A stretch of 61,227 nt of DNA, taken from the NCBI GenBank assembly GCA_014084085.1, contig NPFB01000079.1, positions 2,161 through 63,387 on the forward strand, written 5' to 3'. Below the pieces are notes generated by a model, which was not told the DNA's origin, ran no database searches, and saw nothing but the letters and a program-made list of their open reading frames with translations. Made by a program: the position numbers and the translations under genes. This DNA is from Hondaea fermentalgiana (Eukaryota > Sar > Bigyra > Thraustochytrida > Thraustochytriidae). Positions 10,977-21,135 of this stretch are shown here, in pieces (position 1 is the stretch's first letter; each line of letters starts with the position of its first letter).

Positions 10977-11377
10977 CTCGCTCGAAGAAAGTGGTTTGGG
11001 AATTGTCGCAAAAGTTCGCGGTGTGGTCGATCGCTATTGGTCGCTTGCAAGCTTGCAAGTGGAAAAATCAAGATCTCCTCCGATCTTTCCTCATCATCGC
11101 CGCGCGCATGGTCGATGGCAAAAGATCTGAAGCTTTCGGGTCTTTGGGGAAAGAGGGAACTTGAAGGAGAGTGGCATCGTGTTTTGTTTTTTGGTATCGA
11201 TTGTCATTGTCGTGGTCATCAAGACCGTCTTACTCGTCTCCATAGATGGGTTAAAAAAAAATAGAAGAAAAAAAAAGAAGAAGAAGAAGCTCACTTACAC
11301 TGTCAGTCAAGATGAATGACAACAACTCGCAAGGATGTGCACGCATGTATGGAGAGTTTTACAGGAAATTTTACATT
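10977..11377. other. Intergenic region between Rab3GAP1 and Sec14 genes
   Basis: About 400 bases that serve as the upstream region of Rab3GAP1 and the 3' side of the Sec14 gene, both on -. It holds a purine run near 11250-11290 (AAAAAAAAATAGAAG, AAGAAGAAG). No gene seen. Confidence 0.6.
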
Positions 11378-12922
11378 TTACATGGTATCCGAATCGTCAT
11401 CGGTGTCATCATCGTTATCGTCGACGCAATTAGCATCATCGAGCTGATCAAGACCGTCGATGGGCCATTCGTCTTCTTTCTCGCCGCCATAGCGAACATT
11501 GAGAAGGTGCGGCGGCACATCCTGACGTACAACAGAAAGATCAGTGGCAAAGAGAATTTTGTCGCGCACGACAGGGTCGATAGCACCCTTGATCACGTTC
11601 CAGGCCATGCGGAAGATGGCAGGGACATTGAAAAGAACGAGCTTCTTGAGCGTCTCCGGATTTTGGTCTTGGACAACATGAATGAAGGCAAAAATGATCT
11701 TCCTCGCCTTGGTGCTCATGTGCTTGCGTGGGGAGTAGCCTTGCATATCGATAAAGATGACGCCACGCTCAACCTCTGGGTCAATAACGGAGAGATTGAT
11801 TTCGAAAAAGTAGGCCACGTACTTGACGAACTGTGTGACGGAATCAAAATCGGCTGGATCAAATTTGCCAATCTGGACCATTGTAATGGGCTCGCCGTCA
11901 AAGGTGTTTCCAGATCGACGGGTCATTCCGGATTGGAGTGGCTTTGCAATTTCGTGAGCTCGCACCTTGGCCGGAACGACTCTGTCGCGCCATTCCAAAT
12001 GATTTTGCAGCATGGCACTCGCCTTGCTCACATTGTAGTCTCTTGCGCGCAGAAAGCGCAAAAAGGTCTGATCGTTGAGGCGAAAGGTGCCAATGTCCTC
12101 ATCAAGCTCGATGCAGGAGGCGTTCGCAAAGATGCTGCGCATTTCCTCGAGGGCAGCGAATTCCTCTGGGTCCAAAGCATCGACGAGGCCTTTTATGAAG
12201 CGCTCCTTGGCCTCAATGTACTTGGAGTCGCGGGTGCGGTCGACAACAACCCCGTTGGCGAGCTGAGGACGCACAGAGGTGGTTTGCTCATCGGCAGCAT
12301 CCCTGTCCTCTGGGTCGGACAACTTGGCATTTTGCGCGACCAGGTCCTCCCGAGCAGCACGCCATTGCGCAACGGCTTTGGCGATTTGCGGGCGCGTCCG
12401 CGGCGGGTCGATCCGCGCGGCAGCGTGCTGGAAGTACAAGAGGGTTGAGCACACGACTATGGCGAGTGCGCCAATGACGGGTCCATGGTCGGGCCCAAGG
12501 TGCACTGCGGCGGCCCATGCGAGGACGACGAGCGCCAGCGCAGCCTGGAAGCGCGTCAGGGTCCTGCGCAGCGCATCAAAGTTGCTCTTGGCACGGTTTT
12601 CCTCGAGAGCGGCGACGTCGGCCGCCTTGCGCGCGAGCTTGTCGCAGAGCTCGTACTGGCGCGAGTTGAGCTCCTCGGCGCGTTCGAGGCGCGCGACGAG
12701 ACGGGCGTTTTCCTCTTCGAGGTTCGCGCGCGCCGTGTCCACCTGCTGGAGCTCCCTCGCGAGCGCCTCGGCCCTCTCCCTGAGCGCCGTCGAGGTCTTG
12801 CTCGCTCCTCCGCCGCCGCGCAGCGACCGCGTCACCCTCTGCTTGAAGCTGCGCGAGGACCGCACGCTGCTGCTGCTGCCGCTGATGCTGTGGCTCGGCG
12901 CCTCCACCGCCGCCTCCGTCAT
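11378..12922 (-). CDS. Membrane-anchored Sec14 (CRAL-TRIO) lipid-transfer protein
   Basis: A 514-residue protein. Order of parts: Ser-rich N-terminus; heptad-rich coiled coil at about 46-112; a hydrophobic hairpin (about 124-141 and 147-165) separated by LGPDHGP; a linker; then a CRAL-TRIO N domain (FLRFLRARDYNVSKA near 287-301) and a CRAL-TRIO lipid-binding domain (about 315-480) with GVIFIDMQGYS and the NVPAIFRMAWNVIKGAIDP block. Sec14 proteins move phosphatidylinositol and other lipids between membranes. The family core is clear; the membrane hairpin in front of it is uncommon and suggests tethering to a membrane, perhaps ER or Golgi (inference). The C-terminus ends in an acidic Asp tract. 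Confidence 0.88.
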   Translation of the reverse strand: MTEAAVEAPSHSISGSSSSVRSSRSFKQRVTRSLRGGGGASKTSTALRERAEALARELQQVDTARANLEEENARLVARLERAEELNSRQYELCDKLARKAADVAALEENRAKSNFDALRRTLTRFQAALALVVLAWAAAVHLGPDHGPVIGALAIVVCSTLLYFQHAAARIDPPRTRPQIAKAVAQWRAAREDLVAQNAKLSDPEDRDAADEQTTSVRPQLANGVVVDRTRDSKYIEAKERFIKGLVDALDPEEFAALEEMRSIFANASCIELDEDIGTFRLNDQTFLRFLRARDYNVSKASAMLQNHLEWRDRVVPAKVRAHEIAKPLQSGMTRRSGNTFDGEPITMVQIGKFDPADFDSVTQFVKYVAYFFEINLSVIDPEVERGVIFIDMQGYSPRKHMSTKARKIIFAFIHVVQDQNPETLKKLVLFNVPAIFRMAWNVIKGAIDPVVRDKILFATDLSVVRQDVPPHLLNVRYGGEKEDEWPIDGLDQLDDANCVDDNDDDTDDDSDTM

Positions 12923-13691
12923 GCTCCAGCTCCCGTGCGCGCGCGCGGCCGGCGGAATGGAATGGAATGGAGTGGAATGGAATCGATCGGGGTCTGCGAT
13001 TCTGCCGCAAAGCTTGCCGTACTACTAGCTCGGGTAGTACTACCTGTGCTCGATGGTCTGTCTGGTCCTCCAGCCGCAGTCCTGCTGTATTACTATACCG
13101 GTATGAGGCGTACTGCTTGCTCGAGACGGTGTCTGTCTACGAGGTGCGGATTACGTACCCAAGACGCGATGGGACCCACACGCCCGCCTTGGACTCGACC
13201 GAGAGCGCCGAGTTCGGGCCTTCGAGCGAGCGAGGTCCGTCTCGAGGGCGGCGGCGGCGTCGAGGACTTGACTTCCCGGCGCTGCGCCGCGCTGCCGACC
13301 GAGCTGGGTCTCGTCGCCTCGTTAGGGCTGCGCGCGTGCAGCGTGGAAGTGCGACCAAGTAAGTGCGAGGCGATCGGAGCAGCGGGCGACCGCCCTCACT
13401 CGGCCTGGACCGGGTGGAAGAGGGGCTGCGACGGCAGGAAGGCTTTTTGCGGGAATGGACGCAGCGGCAGCAGCAGCGGATGCAGCGAGAGTGCGCATTA
13501 TTTGTTGCAACTTGATGAATGCGTGGAAGGTGGGTGGGTCATCACTAGGATGAGTCGATGTCAAAGATGGGGCCGTTTCGAGAGGGCCATGCACAAGCAG
13601 TGAGGGGTTTCGGGCGAAGACAAGCGGGATGGTGTACGGGACTTGAGGGGACAATTGTTGCTGTTGATGGATCGAGGCCACCTTTGTAATA
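12923..13691. other. Intergenic region with GGAAT-type repeats
   Basis: About 770 bases without a convincing gene. It holds a GGAAT/GGAGT short repeat near 12952-12982 just upstream of the Sec14 start. The open frames crossing it lack ATG starts or are antisense shadows. Confidence 0.5.
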
Positions 13692-14855
13692 TTATGGGTT
13701 GGTCGATTCGGAGATGCGCAAGTCCATGAGGTAGAGAATGCTTGCGAGTGAAGACGGGCCGACTTTAAAGGTGGCGCCCTCGGCGTCTGTCACGTTGTGC
13801 TCTGCGTACGCCTCGACATGCACCGCCGTGCAAGCAAACTTTTCGCAGACGGTGGCAGTCCATGGATTGGTGGCCTCGATTACGACGAAGGCAAAGTCCA
13901 GCGTCCGGAACCGCTGCATGGACGCCACGAAGGCCATCTCTGCGGCTGCGGGTGTGTCGCCAGCAATCATAAAGTGGTGACCCACCTTGTTATTCGCCCA
14001 AGCAGCAGCGAATCCATCAAGATGGTTTGCGCAAAATTGCAGCGCCTCGGCATCCTGTTTTGCCAAGAGGGTGAAAATAGGCAGCAGACCCGCGGGAGGG
14101 TCTGCCTCTTGCTCGTTTGTCTTATCGAGCGGAGCCATAATCTCATTGAGTGCAGCGGCAACACGAACGTCGGTAATCTTGTCATCCTCTTCACTTTCTT
14201 GCAGGATGATGACCGAGGTGTTGAGCACTTCTGGCTCGCGGATGATGGACCGAACGAAGCTTACCTCGTCGCTTGTCGTGAGCACACCATGCTCGATGAG
14301 ATGGGCGGTCATTGGTTCCTTTTGCGCGAACTTTTCCGCGACATATACAGCCGTCTCATCGGCGAGCTCGTTCGAGACGGTTCCAAGTGTCACCACCTTG
14401 AAGCTGGCGAAAGCGTGACGGCTAAGCGCTGCTGCTGACTTTTCAGGGTACGTTTCTATAAGTTGGGGTGCAGCGAGCAGCCCGGACATGCAATTTACGT
14501 CTCCATTTGTGCGAAGGGCCTCGAGGTCTCCTTCTTCTGTACACCGTGTCTTGATCGCAGCCACTTCGTCCGCGCGCACGCCCAGAACGAGCGCCGCTTG
14601 GCTCGCAATAAATCCGTGCTGCTTGTGCTTGCGAGACAACGTGACCCTTGCGTTGACCTTGACCTTGTCCTCTTCCTCGGCGGGCGTGAGCTTGACGTCG
14701 ACCTGCGCTGTTTCAAAGGCGTCGGCGTTGCGCACAAGGGACGGGTGCCGCGGCGTCACCACCGTCGCCTCCGCGCGGGCAGTGGAAGGCATCATCTTCT
14801 CTCGCGGCCCAGTGCGCGGCAGCATCTGAACGCGGTAGGAATCCTGTTTGTCCAT
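13692..14855 (-). CDS. GNAT-like protein with degenerate acetyl-CoA site
   Basis: A 387-residue protein with no confident family match. Residues about 160-385 read like a GNAT acyltransferase of the arylalkylamine/dopamine N-acetyltransferase type: an F-A-x-K-EPMT segment near 176-183, a central strand region near 210-240, and a C-terminal EATNPWTATVCEKF-x-VHVEAYAE segment at 327-352 that corresponds to the family's 'EATN..S..i.EKLGF' block. The diagnostic R/Q-x-x-G-x-G/A acetyl-CoA loop is not visible; the matching place (about 289-308) reads VGHHFMIAGDTPAAAEMA. The protein may therefore be an inactive or very divergent GNAT. The start at 14855 (MDKQDSYR) is the first ATG; the open frame continues upstream without another Met. 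Confidence 0.5.
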   Translation of the reverse strand: MDKQDSYRVQMLPRTGPREKMMPSTARAEATVVTPRHPSLVRNADAFETAQVDVKLTPAEEEDKVKVNARVTLSRKHKQHGFIASQAALVLGVRADEVAAIKTRCTEEGDLEALRTNGDVNCMSGLLAAPQLIETYPEKSAAALSRHAFASFKVVTLGTVSNELADETAVYVAEKFAQKEPMTAHLIEHGVLTTSDEVSFVRSIIREPEVLNTSVIILQESEEDDKITDVRVAAALNEIMAPLDKTNEQEADPPAGLLPIFTLLAKQDAEALQFCANHLDGFAAAWANNKVGHHFMIAGDTPAAAEMAFVASMQRFRTLDFAFVVIEATNPWTATVCEKFACTAVHVEAYAEHNVTDAEGATFKVGPSSLASILYLMDLRISESTNP

Positions 14856-16652
14856 CGCCAATCTCTTTTTTCTTTCTCTTATTCGCTCTTGTCTCTGTTG
14901 GTTGCAGGAGCTCCACTCGTCCCCCCAATCACAAGGGAATGAATGCACCGTCCATGGTGCGTGCCTTGCGGGAAGCTGCGATGACGCCGCACAACCCAAG
15001 CGCCGTTGCGAGCTTGTTGCGTGCAGCAGCTCGTCACCAGGCGGTGCACGGCGTTGCGTTGCTAATCTGCGCCACAAAAAGCCTCGCTGTGATGACTGAC
15101 CCCCAAAAGATTTTCATTGGAGGAATCGGCGGCGGCCGGCAGCGAGCGGCTCGCGGGCGAATGCTGACCGCGGCAGCGGAGGAGGATGACTGTCGCGGTC
15201 GGCGCGCGCCGAGCTCGAAGTCAGTCGATCGGCCGAGCCTTTATATTTCATTTCACGGTCAGTCCCATCCCACGCAGACGCTGATCGTGGAATGTTGCAG
15301 CAGGCAGGCGCTACAGAGGCTGGGATGCTCAAGACGAGGAATTCCAAGTTCAACGGCCTCATGCGATCGATGAACGATGGGGACTCTTATCGCCTTGCAA
15401 ATGCATTTTGCTGCGTCGACAAAAAGTAGAAGTTTGGACGGAGGAGTTTGCGATGTTTGCGAAACAGCATCACCAACAACGCCACGTAAGCACGGTAAAC
15501 GAAATGCGCATTTTGGCGCATATTCGACGCTGTTTGCAATGTGCAGCAGCAGAAGAAATCGCGTTTGAGACGACGTCCTGGACAGTTGCAGGGTGCACGA
15601 AATTTGCTCTCTCTTATCTCGTTCATGATTAGGTCTCGGTCAAATGAACGGATGTTTGCCCTCGCCAAGTTCTCTCCGCGTGTTGTTCTCCCGAGATTTT
15701 TCGCGGAGCTTGATTGGACTTCCTCGTCCTCGTCGTCCACCTTGGCTACATAAGATCTTCTTCCCCAAATCGCGCACGACGCTGACGGCCGCAAAGCGAT
15801 GCGAAGCGCCACATCCCGAACAACGCCTGGCCGTGCTGTCGCCGCCACTCCGCTGCCGGCCGCGGGGGTCGTCAGGCGGTCGTGCACGGGAGGTCGTGCA
15901 CGGGAGGCTTCCTTGGCTCCGGGTCCGCGCCGCGCATGTCCGCGCATGCAGTCTGGGCCTTGCGCAGGTTCCAGGTCGCAGAGGCAGGTTGGTTGTCTCG
16001 CACTGCCCGGCCGCTGCGATGCAAGAATGAACGACTGACTGGTGACTGTGCACGCAGCGAATGGCCCACAGGCATGGACAAATACCCGACTTGCGCGGGC
16101 AGCGGCAAAAGGGAAGAAAGATGGAAAGAAAAAGATCCACAAAGGAAATGGGAAAAAGATAGCGCACACAAGGCCCGCGATCGAGGCTAGCTAGCGAGCT
16201 GCAGCCCAGCTAGCTCGCTACAGCTAGCTAGCTAGCTAGCTAGCTCGTTGGCCGCCGCACCGGCTGCGACGGTGCCTGCGAGCGGATCCGCCCTGCATCC
16301 GTGCCGTCGACGCGCGCGCGCTCTTCCTCTGCCCTGCTTGTGCCGCGGAGGCGGCTCGGTTGGGCCAGATCAGGCAGGCACAAGGTCGCCCGCCATCAAC
16401 TCGCCCAAGCGACCCCAGACCCGAGACGCTCCGTCCTGGCTGCGCCCCACGCACGCGAGCGATCCCGCCAAGCACGCCGCGAGGGAGGCCTTCCTTCCCA
16501 AGGATCGAGCAACCGAGCAAGCCAAGCAAGACTCGTAAGCCAAGCCAAGCCAAGTTCGCTGCCCCCAAAGCCCACCTCAATTCTCCTAAAAAACCCCTTC
16601 CGTCGCAGGCTTTTCCTTCTCTCCTCCTTTCCTTTTCTCCTTCTGCCTCGTG
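14856..16652. other. Gene-free region upstream of the GNAT-like gene
   Basis: No supported gene. Open frames on both strands (for example 15387-16169 on -) lack an ATG at their 5' end and have Arg/Cys-rich composition. The region ends in (CTAG)n at 16222-16247 and polypyrimidine repeats. Confidence 0.5.
16222..16247. repeat. (CTAG)n palindromic microsatellite
   Basis: A run of self-complementary CTAG/GCTA units, preceded by further CTAGC words from 16185. Such palindromic runs can form cruciforms. Confidence 0.9.
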
Positions 16653-16677
16653 CCTTCCTTCCTTCCTTCCTTCCTTC

Positions 16678-16716
<39 letters not shown>

Positions 16717-16718
16717 TC
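16653..16718. repeat. (TTCC)n-(TTTC)n compound microsatellite
   Basis: A pyrimidine-only tract changing from CCTT units to CTTT units at about 16680. It is followed 70 bases later by an AAAC tract. The locus sits about 400 bases left of the assembly gap. Confidence 0.95.
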
Positions 16719-16789
16719 CGCTGCCTTCCTTCTCCCTGTCTTCCGCGCGTTCCATTCATTCACCTCTCCCAAGAAAGAAGGAAAGAAGG

Positions 16790-16828
16790 AAACAAACAAA
16801 CAAACAAACAAACAAACAAACAAACAAA
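16790..16828. repeat. (AAAC)n microsatellite
   Basis: About nine perfect AAAC units, continuing into mixed GAAA/AAAC words up to about 16925. Confidence 0.95.
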
Positions 16829-17112
16829 GAAACAGAGAGGGAAAGAGCAGCCACCATGGCCACAGAGAAAGAAAGAAAGAAACAAACAAAGAAACAAACA
16901 AATAAACAACCAGAGAAAGAAAGAAACAGAGACCGTCGCCCTCCTCCCTCCCTCACCTCCCTCCCTCCTCGACGCAGGCGACGCGACGCACGCAGCGCAG
17001 GCAGAGCGGCTTCGACGGCGGCGCGCGGAGGCATCGCGCGGCGGGCGTCGGGAGCGGAGGCCGCGCGGCGGCACCGGGGCGCAGGCGCGCGCGCGGGGCG
17101 GGCGCAGCGCAG

Positions 17113-17212
17113 NNNNNNNNNNNNNNNNNNNNNNNNNNNNNNNNNNNNNNNNNNNNNNNNNNNNNNNNNNNNNNNNNNNNNNNNNNNNNNNNNNNNNNNN
17201 NNNNNNNNNNNN
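17113..17212. other. Assembly gap of exactly 100 N
   Basis: A run of exactly 100 N, the conventional length for a scaffold gap of unknown size. The flanks are low-complexity and GC-rich. Any open frame crossing it is meaningless. Confidence 0.99.
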
Positions 17213-20200
17213 CGATCGCGAAGTGTCCTGGAGCAGTGAGAGTAAGACAGACTTTGCGGGGGCACTCTCGCCACTGCAGATGCGGGCACCTGCACCACTG
17301 TCGCTTTGAGATCGACTGCGGCCTGCTCATGTAGGCACCGAGGCGCCGCTGCGGGGCTGCCGCGTATGCGGCCTCCCCAGGCTCCCGCGGCGGGGCGGAA
17401 GACCCGCACCTTACTCGCCCCCGCACCTGCCCCCCATCGCTCCCGCACCCACCGCAGCAGGTCTCCCGAAAGCGCAGTGCTCAGTCAGCCGCCGCTGCTC
17501 ATTGGTGCTCATGATTTTTTTTTTTGGCCAGGGCTCCGCCCGGGCCGAGCGTGCATGCGTGCGTGCGCGCCGCGGAGACTGGCGGCCCCGCGTTTGCGTC
17601 TTCAGGCCTTTTGCTCGCTCGCTCGATCGCTCGATCGATCAGTCCCCATCCCTGCTTCCACGCAGGCCCGGGGAGCGAGCCCTGCGGCGGCCGTTGGAGG
17701 CGAGCTGTTGCGCGGGTGGGCGGGCGGCCGTTGCTGCCCTTGCGCCGCGGGGCAGGAGGGCCTGTCTCCAGCCCGTGTATGCATTGCAAACGCAAGTTGT
17801 TTGTCGCTTTTGTCTATCCAACTTCTGACTGGAGCAACGTCGCACGACGCGGCATAGCGAAGTGAGCGCGAGACGCCGGCGTACCCGCCTCTCCCCACAT
17901 CCACTCTACCTGTGTCGCCGACACTGCCAGAAGTCCTCTTCCGCTGCGGGGACCGCTGTGGACGGCCTTTGGAGTTTCTGCAAACGGCTTAGGTCCGTCA
18001 GTCAGTCAGGCGACAGGCGATGGATGGACGGCTGGCGGGCCGGCTGGCTGGCTGGCGGGCTGGCTGGCTGGCTGGCCGCAGCCGCTGGTGGCTAGATCAG
18101 ATCGTACGTGCGCCGGCGTTTCGCTAGTTTCGCTCGACTCCTCTATCGGCGCTTACTACAAGCCTGGTCGCGCCATGACCGAGCGAGAGCGACCGACCAC
18201 CCGTCCTTCGTATAAGAACCGAATTGAGCGAGAAAAACATACTACAAGCCTCTATACCGACGCGAGGCGACGCGCCCGGGCCATCCACCAAGTTGACTGG
18301 CAAGTGTTCGATCGTTCATTATCGATTTTCTTCGTTCGCTTCGATCCTGAAATATCGTTCATCATCATCATAATCATCGTCTCCGAAGCCTGGCCAGGCT
18401 GGGACCAATAAGTAAGTCTCAACGGGACGCGAGCTCGCTCGCGGTTCACCCTGGCTCGCTCGGCATCGTTCGAACTCCGAAAACGGCACGACTTGCATGA
18501 GTTTCTGATCATTTCTTCCTCCCTTGCTTTCTTTGGAAGAAGTTCTTCCCTCGCAACGCAACACCTTTGGCGGCCTCGCCTAAGCCTGTCTCTGGCACGG
18601 ACGGAGGCGCGCGCCGCCTCCGAATCTTGTACAGCTTGGTTTTGGAGTCTCGAGCCCCGCCGGCTCGAGGCTCGCACTGCAGCTGCAGCTGCAGCTTTCG
18701 CGCGGAGGGACGGCGCGGCTCGGTTGGCTGCAAGGGAGCGAGCGACGGCGGGAGGACATGGACGCACGGGGATTGATGGTGGCGAGTCGCATCGCCGGCG
18801 GCGGCCGAGAAATGCGCTCGCGCGACTTTGACATGCCAATGAGGTTAGAGCGCTCAACGTATGCGAAGATCGAGAGCATGCTCAGAACAATTACTGCTTG
18901 TTGGCAGATGCAGCTCGAGCACAGACCAGTCTCGCTCCGACTTCGTCTTGTCTCCCATGATGCGTATTCGCTCCGGTCCGCGCTGCGCTGCGCATGCCGC
19001 AGCGCTGCTGTCAACGAACGGAGGCACGTACACGACCTTCTCCGCCGCCGATCCGCGACGACTGCATATCGCTGCCGCAGGAAGCAATGACGAAGGCAAC
19101 GAAGATAATGTGCGCAAAGCAGCCTAGTAAGTCATTCCTCGCTCCCAGCAACTTGCCAGCAGCCACAGCAGCAGCACACGCCACCAACACAACTGCGAGG
19201 CACGACGAGGGACGCGAGCGCAGCCTGCATCCATGCGTCTGTCCGGGCCGCGAGCGCGGGCGGCACGTCCTGTTCATCCATTCACCCGTTCTTGCAACAC
19301 GTTGTCTCCCGCGCGTGGAAGGAAGCGGCGCTCCGTCCGTGTGTTTTCCTCCGTCGCGGCAGGCTGGTTCCAGCGCGTGCACCTTTTTCACAAAAGTTGG
19401 GCGGTGGTTGGGTTATAGTTGCTTTGATGGTTGGTTGGTGGTCCGGTCATTATAACAAGCAGGGCAGGTTCGCCCTCGTCCGTGCCGCAGCCGCTGCCTA
19501 ACAGCAAATTCCAGTGTAAAGCGCACCAGGACTCGAGCCGCGATGCAAGAAGATTCGCTCCCGCGCTCGATCGCTCGATCGATTGCCCCGCCGCCCGCGC
19601 AGGGCTGGCGCGCGGCGCGGCGCAGCGCGGCATGGCGAGGCGAGGAGAGGCGAGGCGAGGCGTGGCGTGGGCGAGGCGAGGCGTGGCGAGGCGAGGCGAG
19701 GCGTGGCGTGGGCGCGTTCGCTTCGAAAGGAAGAAAGACAGACAGACGCGAGGGGAAGAGGAAAGTAAGGGCGCAAAAGGGGGAGGAGGCGAAGAGGGGC
19801 ACTGCAGACGCGCACGCCGCCCCGCAGCGGTCACCGCAGCTCCCCTCAAAGGACAGCGACTTCCTTCGGGAAGCTGGGCGCGACGCGGCACCCTGCGTGG
19901 ACTCGCACGCCACCCCCCGCAAGATGCGGCGAATTCATTCACCCCGAGCTAAGGCCAGCTAGGCGCGCACTAGGACCGCGGCGCCCGAGCGTGTGTATCG
20001 CAGGAGGAAGATCTATCCGTTAGCCGGACCGCAGCCCGGCCGAAGGCGGGGGAAAGGGAGCGCACGCCGTGCCATACAGGGCCATGCCTGGCCATGCATG
20101 CCGGGCCAGACGATGCCCTTAGCGGTGCAGGGAGCCCAGCGCGTTCGGTCTTCAAGGCCGCCGGCCCGCTTGCGCTGCGGAGGGAGGGAGCAGCAGCAGC

Positions 20201-21135
20201 AGAAGAAGAAGATGAAGTTGACGTTAAAAATATGAAGAAAAAGAAGAAGATGACGGTGGAGGCCCTTGTCTGTCTGGATGACCAGCTGCCGCTACGGACG
20301 CTGGATGCTTGCTTGCTCGCTTGCTTGCTTGTTGTATCTTGTGTCTCGCGCGCGCGCAATGAAGCAGTCGGCATACAGGGCTGACACAAATCACCCTAGC
20401 CTGCCGGTTCGAGCGCGCCGGTTCACCCTGAGGACGGAGAAACCGCTACGCGCCTGCGACTTCTGTGGACATCGGCCAGTGATAGGCAAAAGAAAGCTAA
20501 AGCTGACGCAGAAGCTAGGACTGCAGCTCCAGAGGTGTTGCTTGCTTGCTCCCACCCCATGGCGCAGGCTCGTCATGAGACGACAGCGATGGCGCGCGGA
20601 GCGATGTGCGCGAGCCACGTTCTTCCCCAAGATCTTCTAGTGGTGGCTGCTGCTGGCCACGATCTGGCCGCGCACGTTCGGACGCCCACGGACGAGACGT
20701 CTCGACTCAGGGGGGGCGGACGGATGACGCGCCGATTGCGGTACGGCGCGCACTTGAAGCAAATGGTCGCTGGCGCGTGCGTGCGTGCATGGCGCGCGCC
20801 TTCCTCCCGAAAACAACTTTAGAGCGGGGAAAGGGGAAGCAGGAACGGGAGGAGGTCGGCCTCCGATTGAGACGAAGGCGAGATCGCACCGAGACCGCGA
20901 ATGGAATCGGGCCACGTCGCCAGATAGTCACAGTCAGTTGCTTAGTTTATGAGTTAGTAAGTCAGTCAGTCAGTCGGCCGGCCGGCCGGCCGCAGGGCCG
21001 GTCGGTCGGCCGGGCCAGCCCTGGTCAGCTACTCTTGCTCTCTCATTGTCAGAGGAGCGAGATGGTGGGCGAGTCGAGTCTGGCGCCGCGAGATCGTCAA
21101 CGCCTGCATGCTCTTGGCGAGTCAAGCCAGGGAGG
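17213..21135. other. Gene-free repeat-rich region between gap and SCFD2 gene
   Basis: About 3.9 kb without a supported gene. It holds (GGCT)n near 18045-18075, a GGCGA minisatellite at 19632-19712, ATCGATCG words near 17625 and 19560, and a GGCC run near 20977-20995. On the - strand, hydrophobic stretches near 18.85-19.15 kb (for example AHIIFVAFVIASCG and AVIVLSMLSIFAYVE) lie in different frames. They could be exons of a spliced membrane protein, but no consistent splice chain was found. Confidence 0.45.
19632..19712. repeat. GGCGA/GGCGTG minisatellite
   Basis: An imperfect tandem array of GGCGA and GGCGTG words over about 80 bases. It forces biased open frames on both strands, which should not be read as genes. 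Confidence 0.9.

Noticed and set aside
12485..13603. 372-codon open frame on + overlapping the Sec14 gene
   Set aside because: It runs antisense through the Sec14 gene and continues into repeat DNA; composition is Arg/Gly-rich and no domain is visible.
15387..16169. 260-codon frame on -
   Set aside because: It begins with GTG, not ATG, the start half is a Phe/Pro run from a purine-rich leader, and no family character is seen. A spliced gene inside it cannot be excluded.
18252..19117. Overlapping - strand frames with hydrophobic stretches
   Set aside because: No splice chain with matching phases joined them; they lie in a repeat-rich region next to the gap.
20395..20435. tRNA-like GGTTCGAG word
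   Set aside because: No matching acceptor stem, D-arm or anticodon arm could be built around it. No tRNA was found anywhere in the window by eye.
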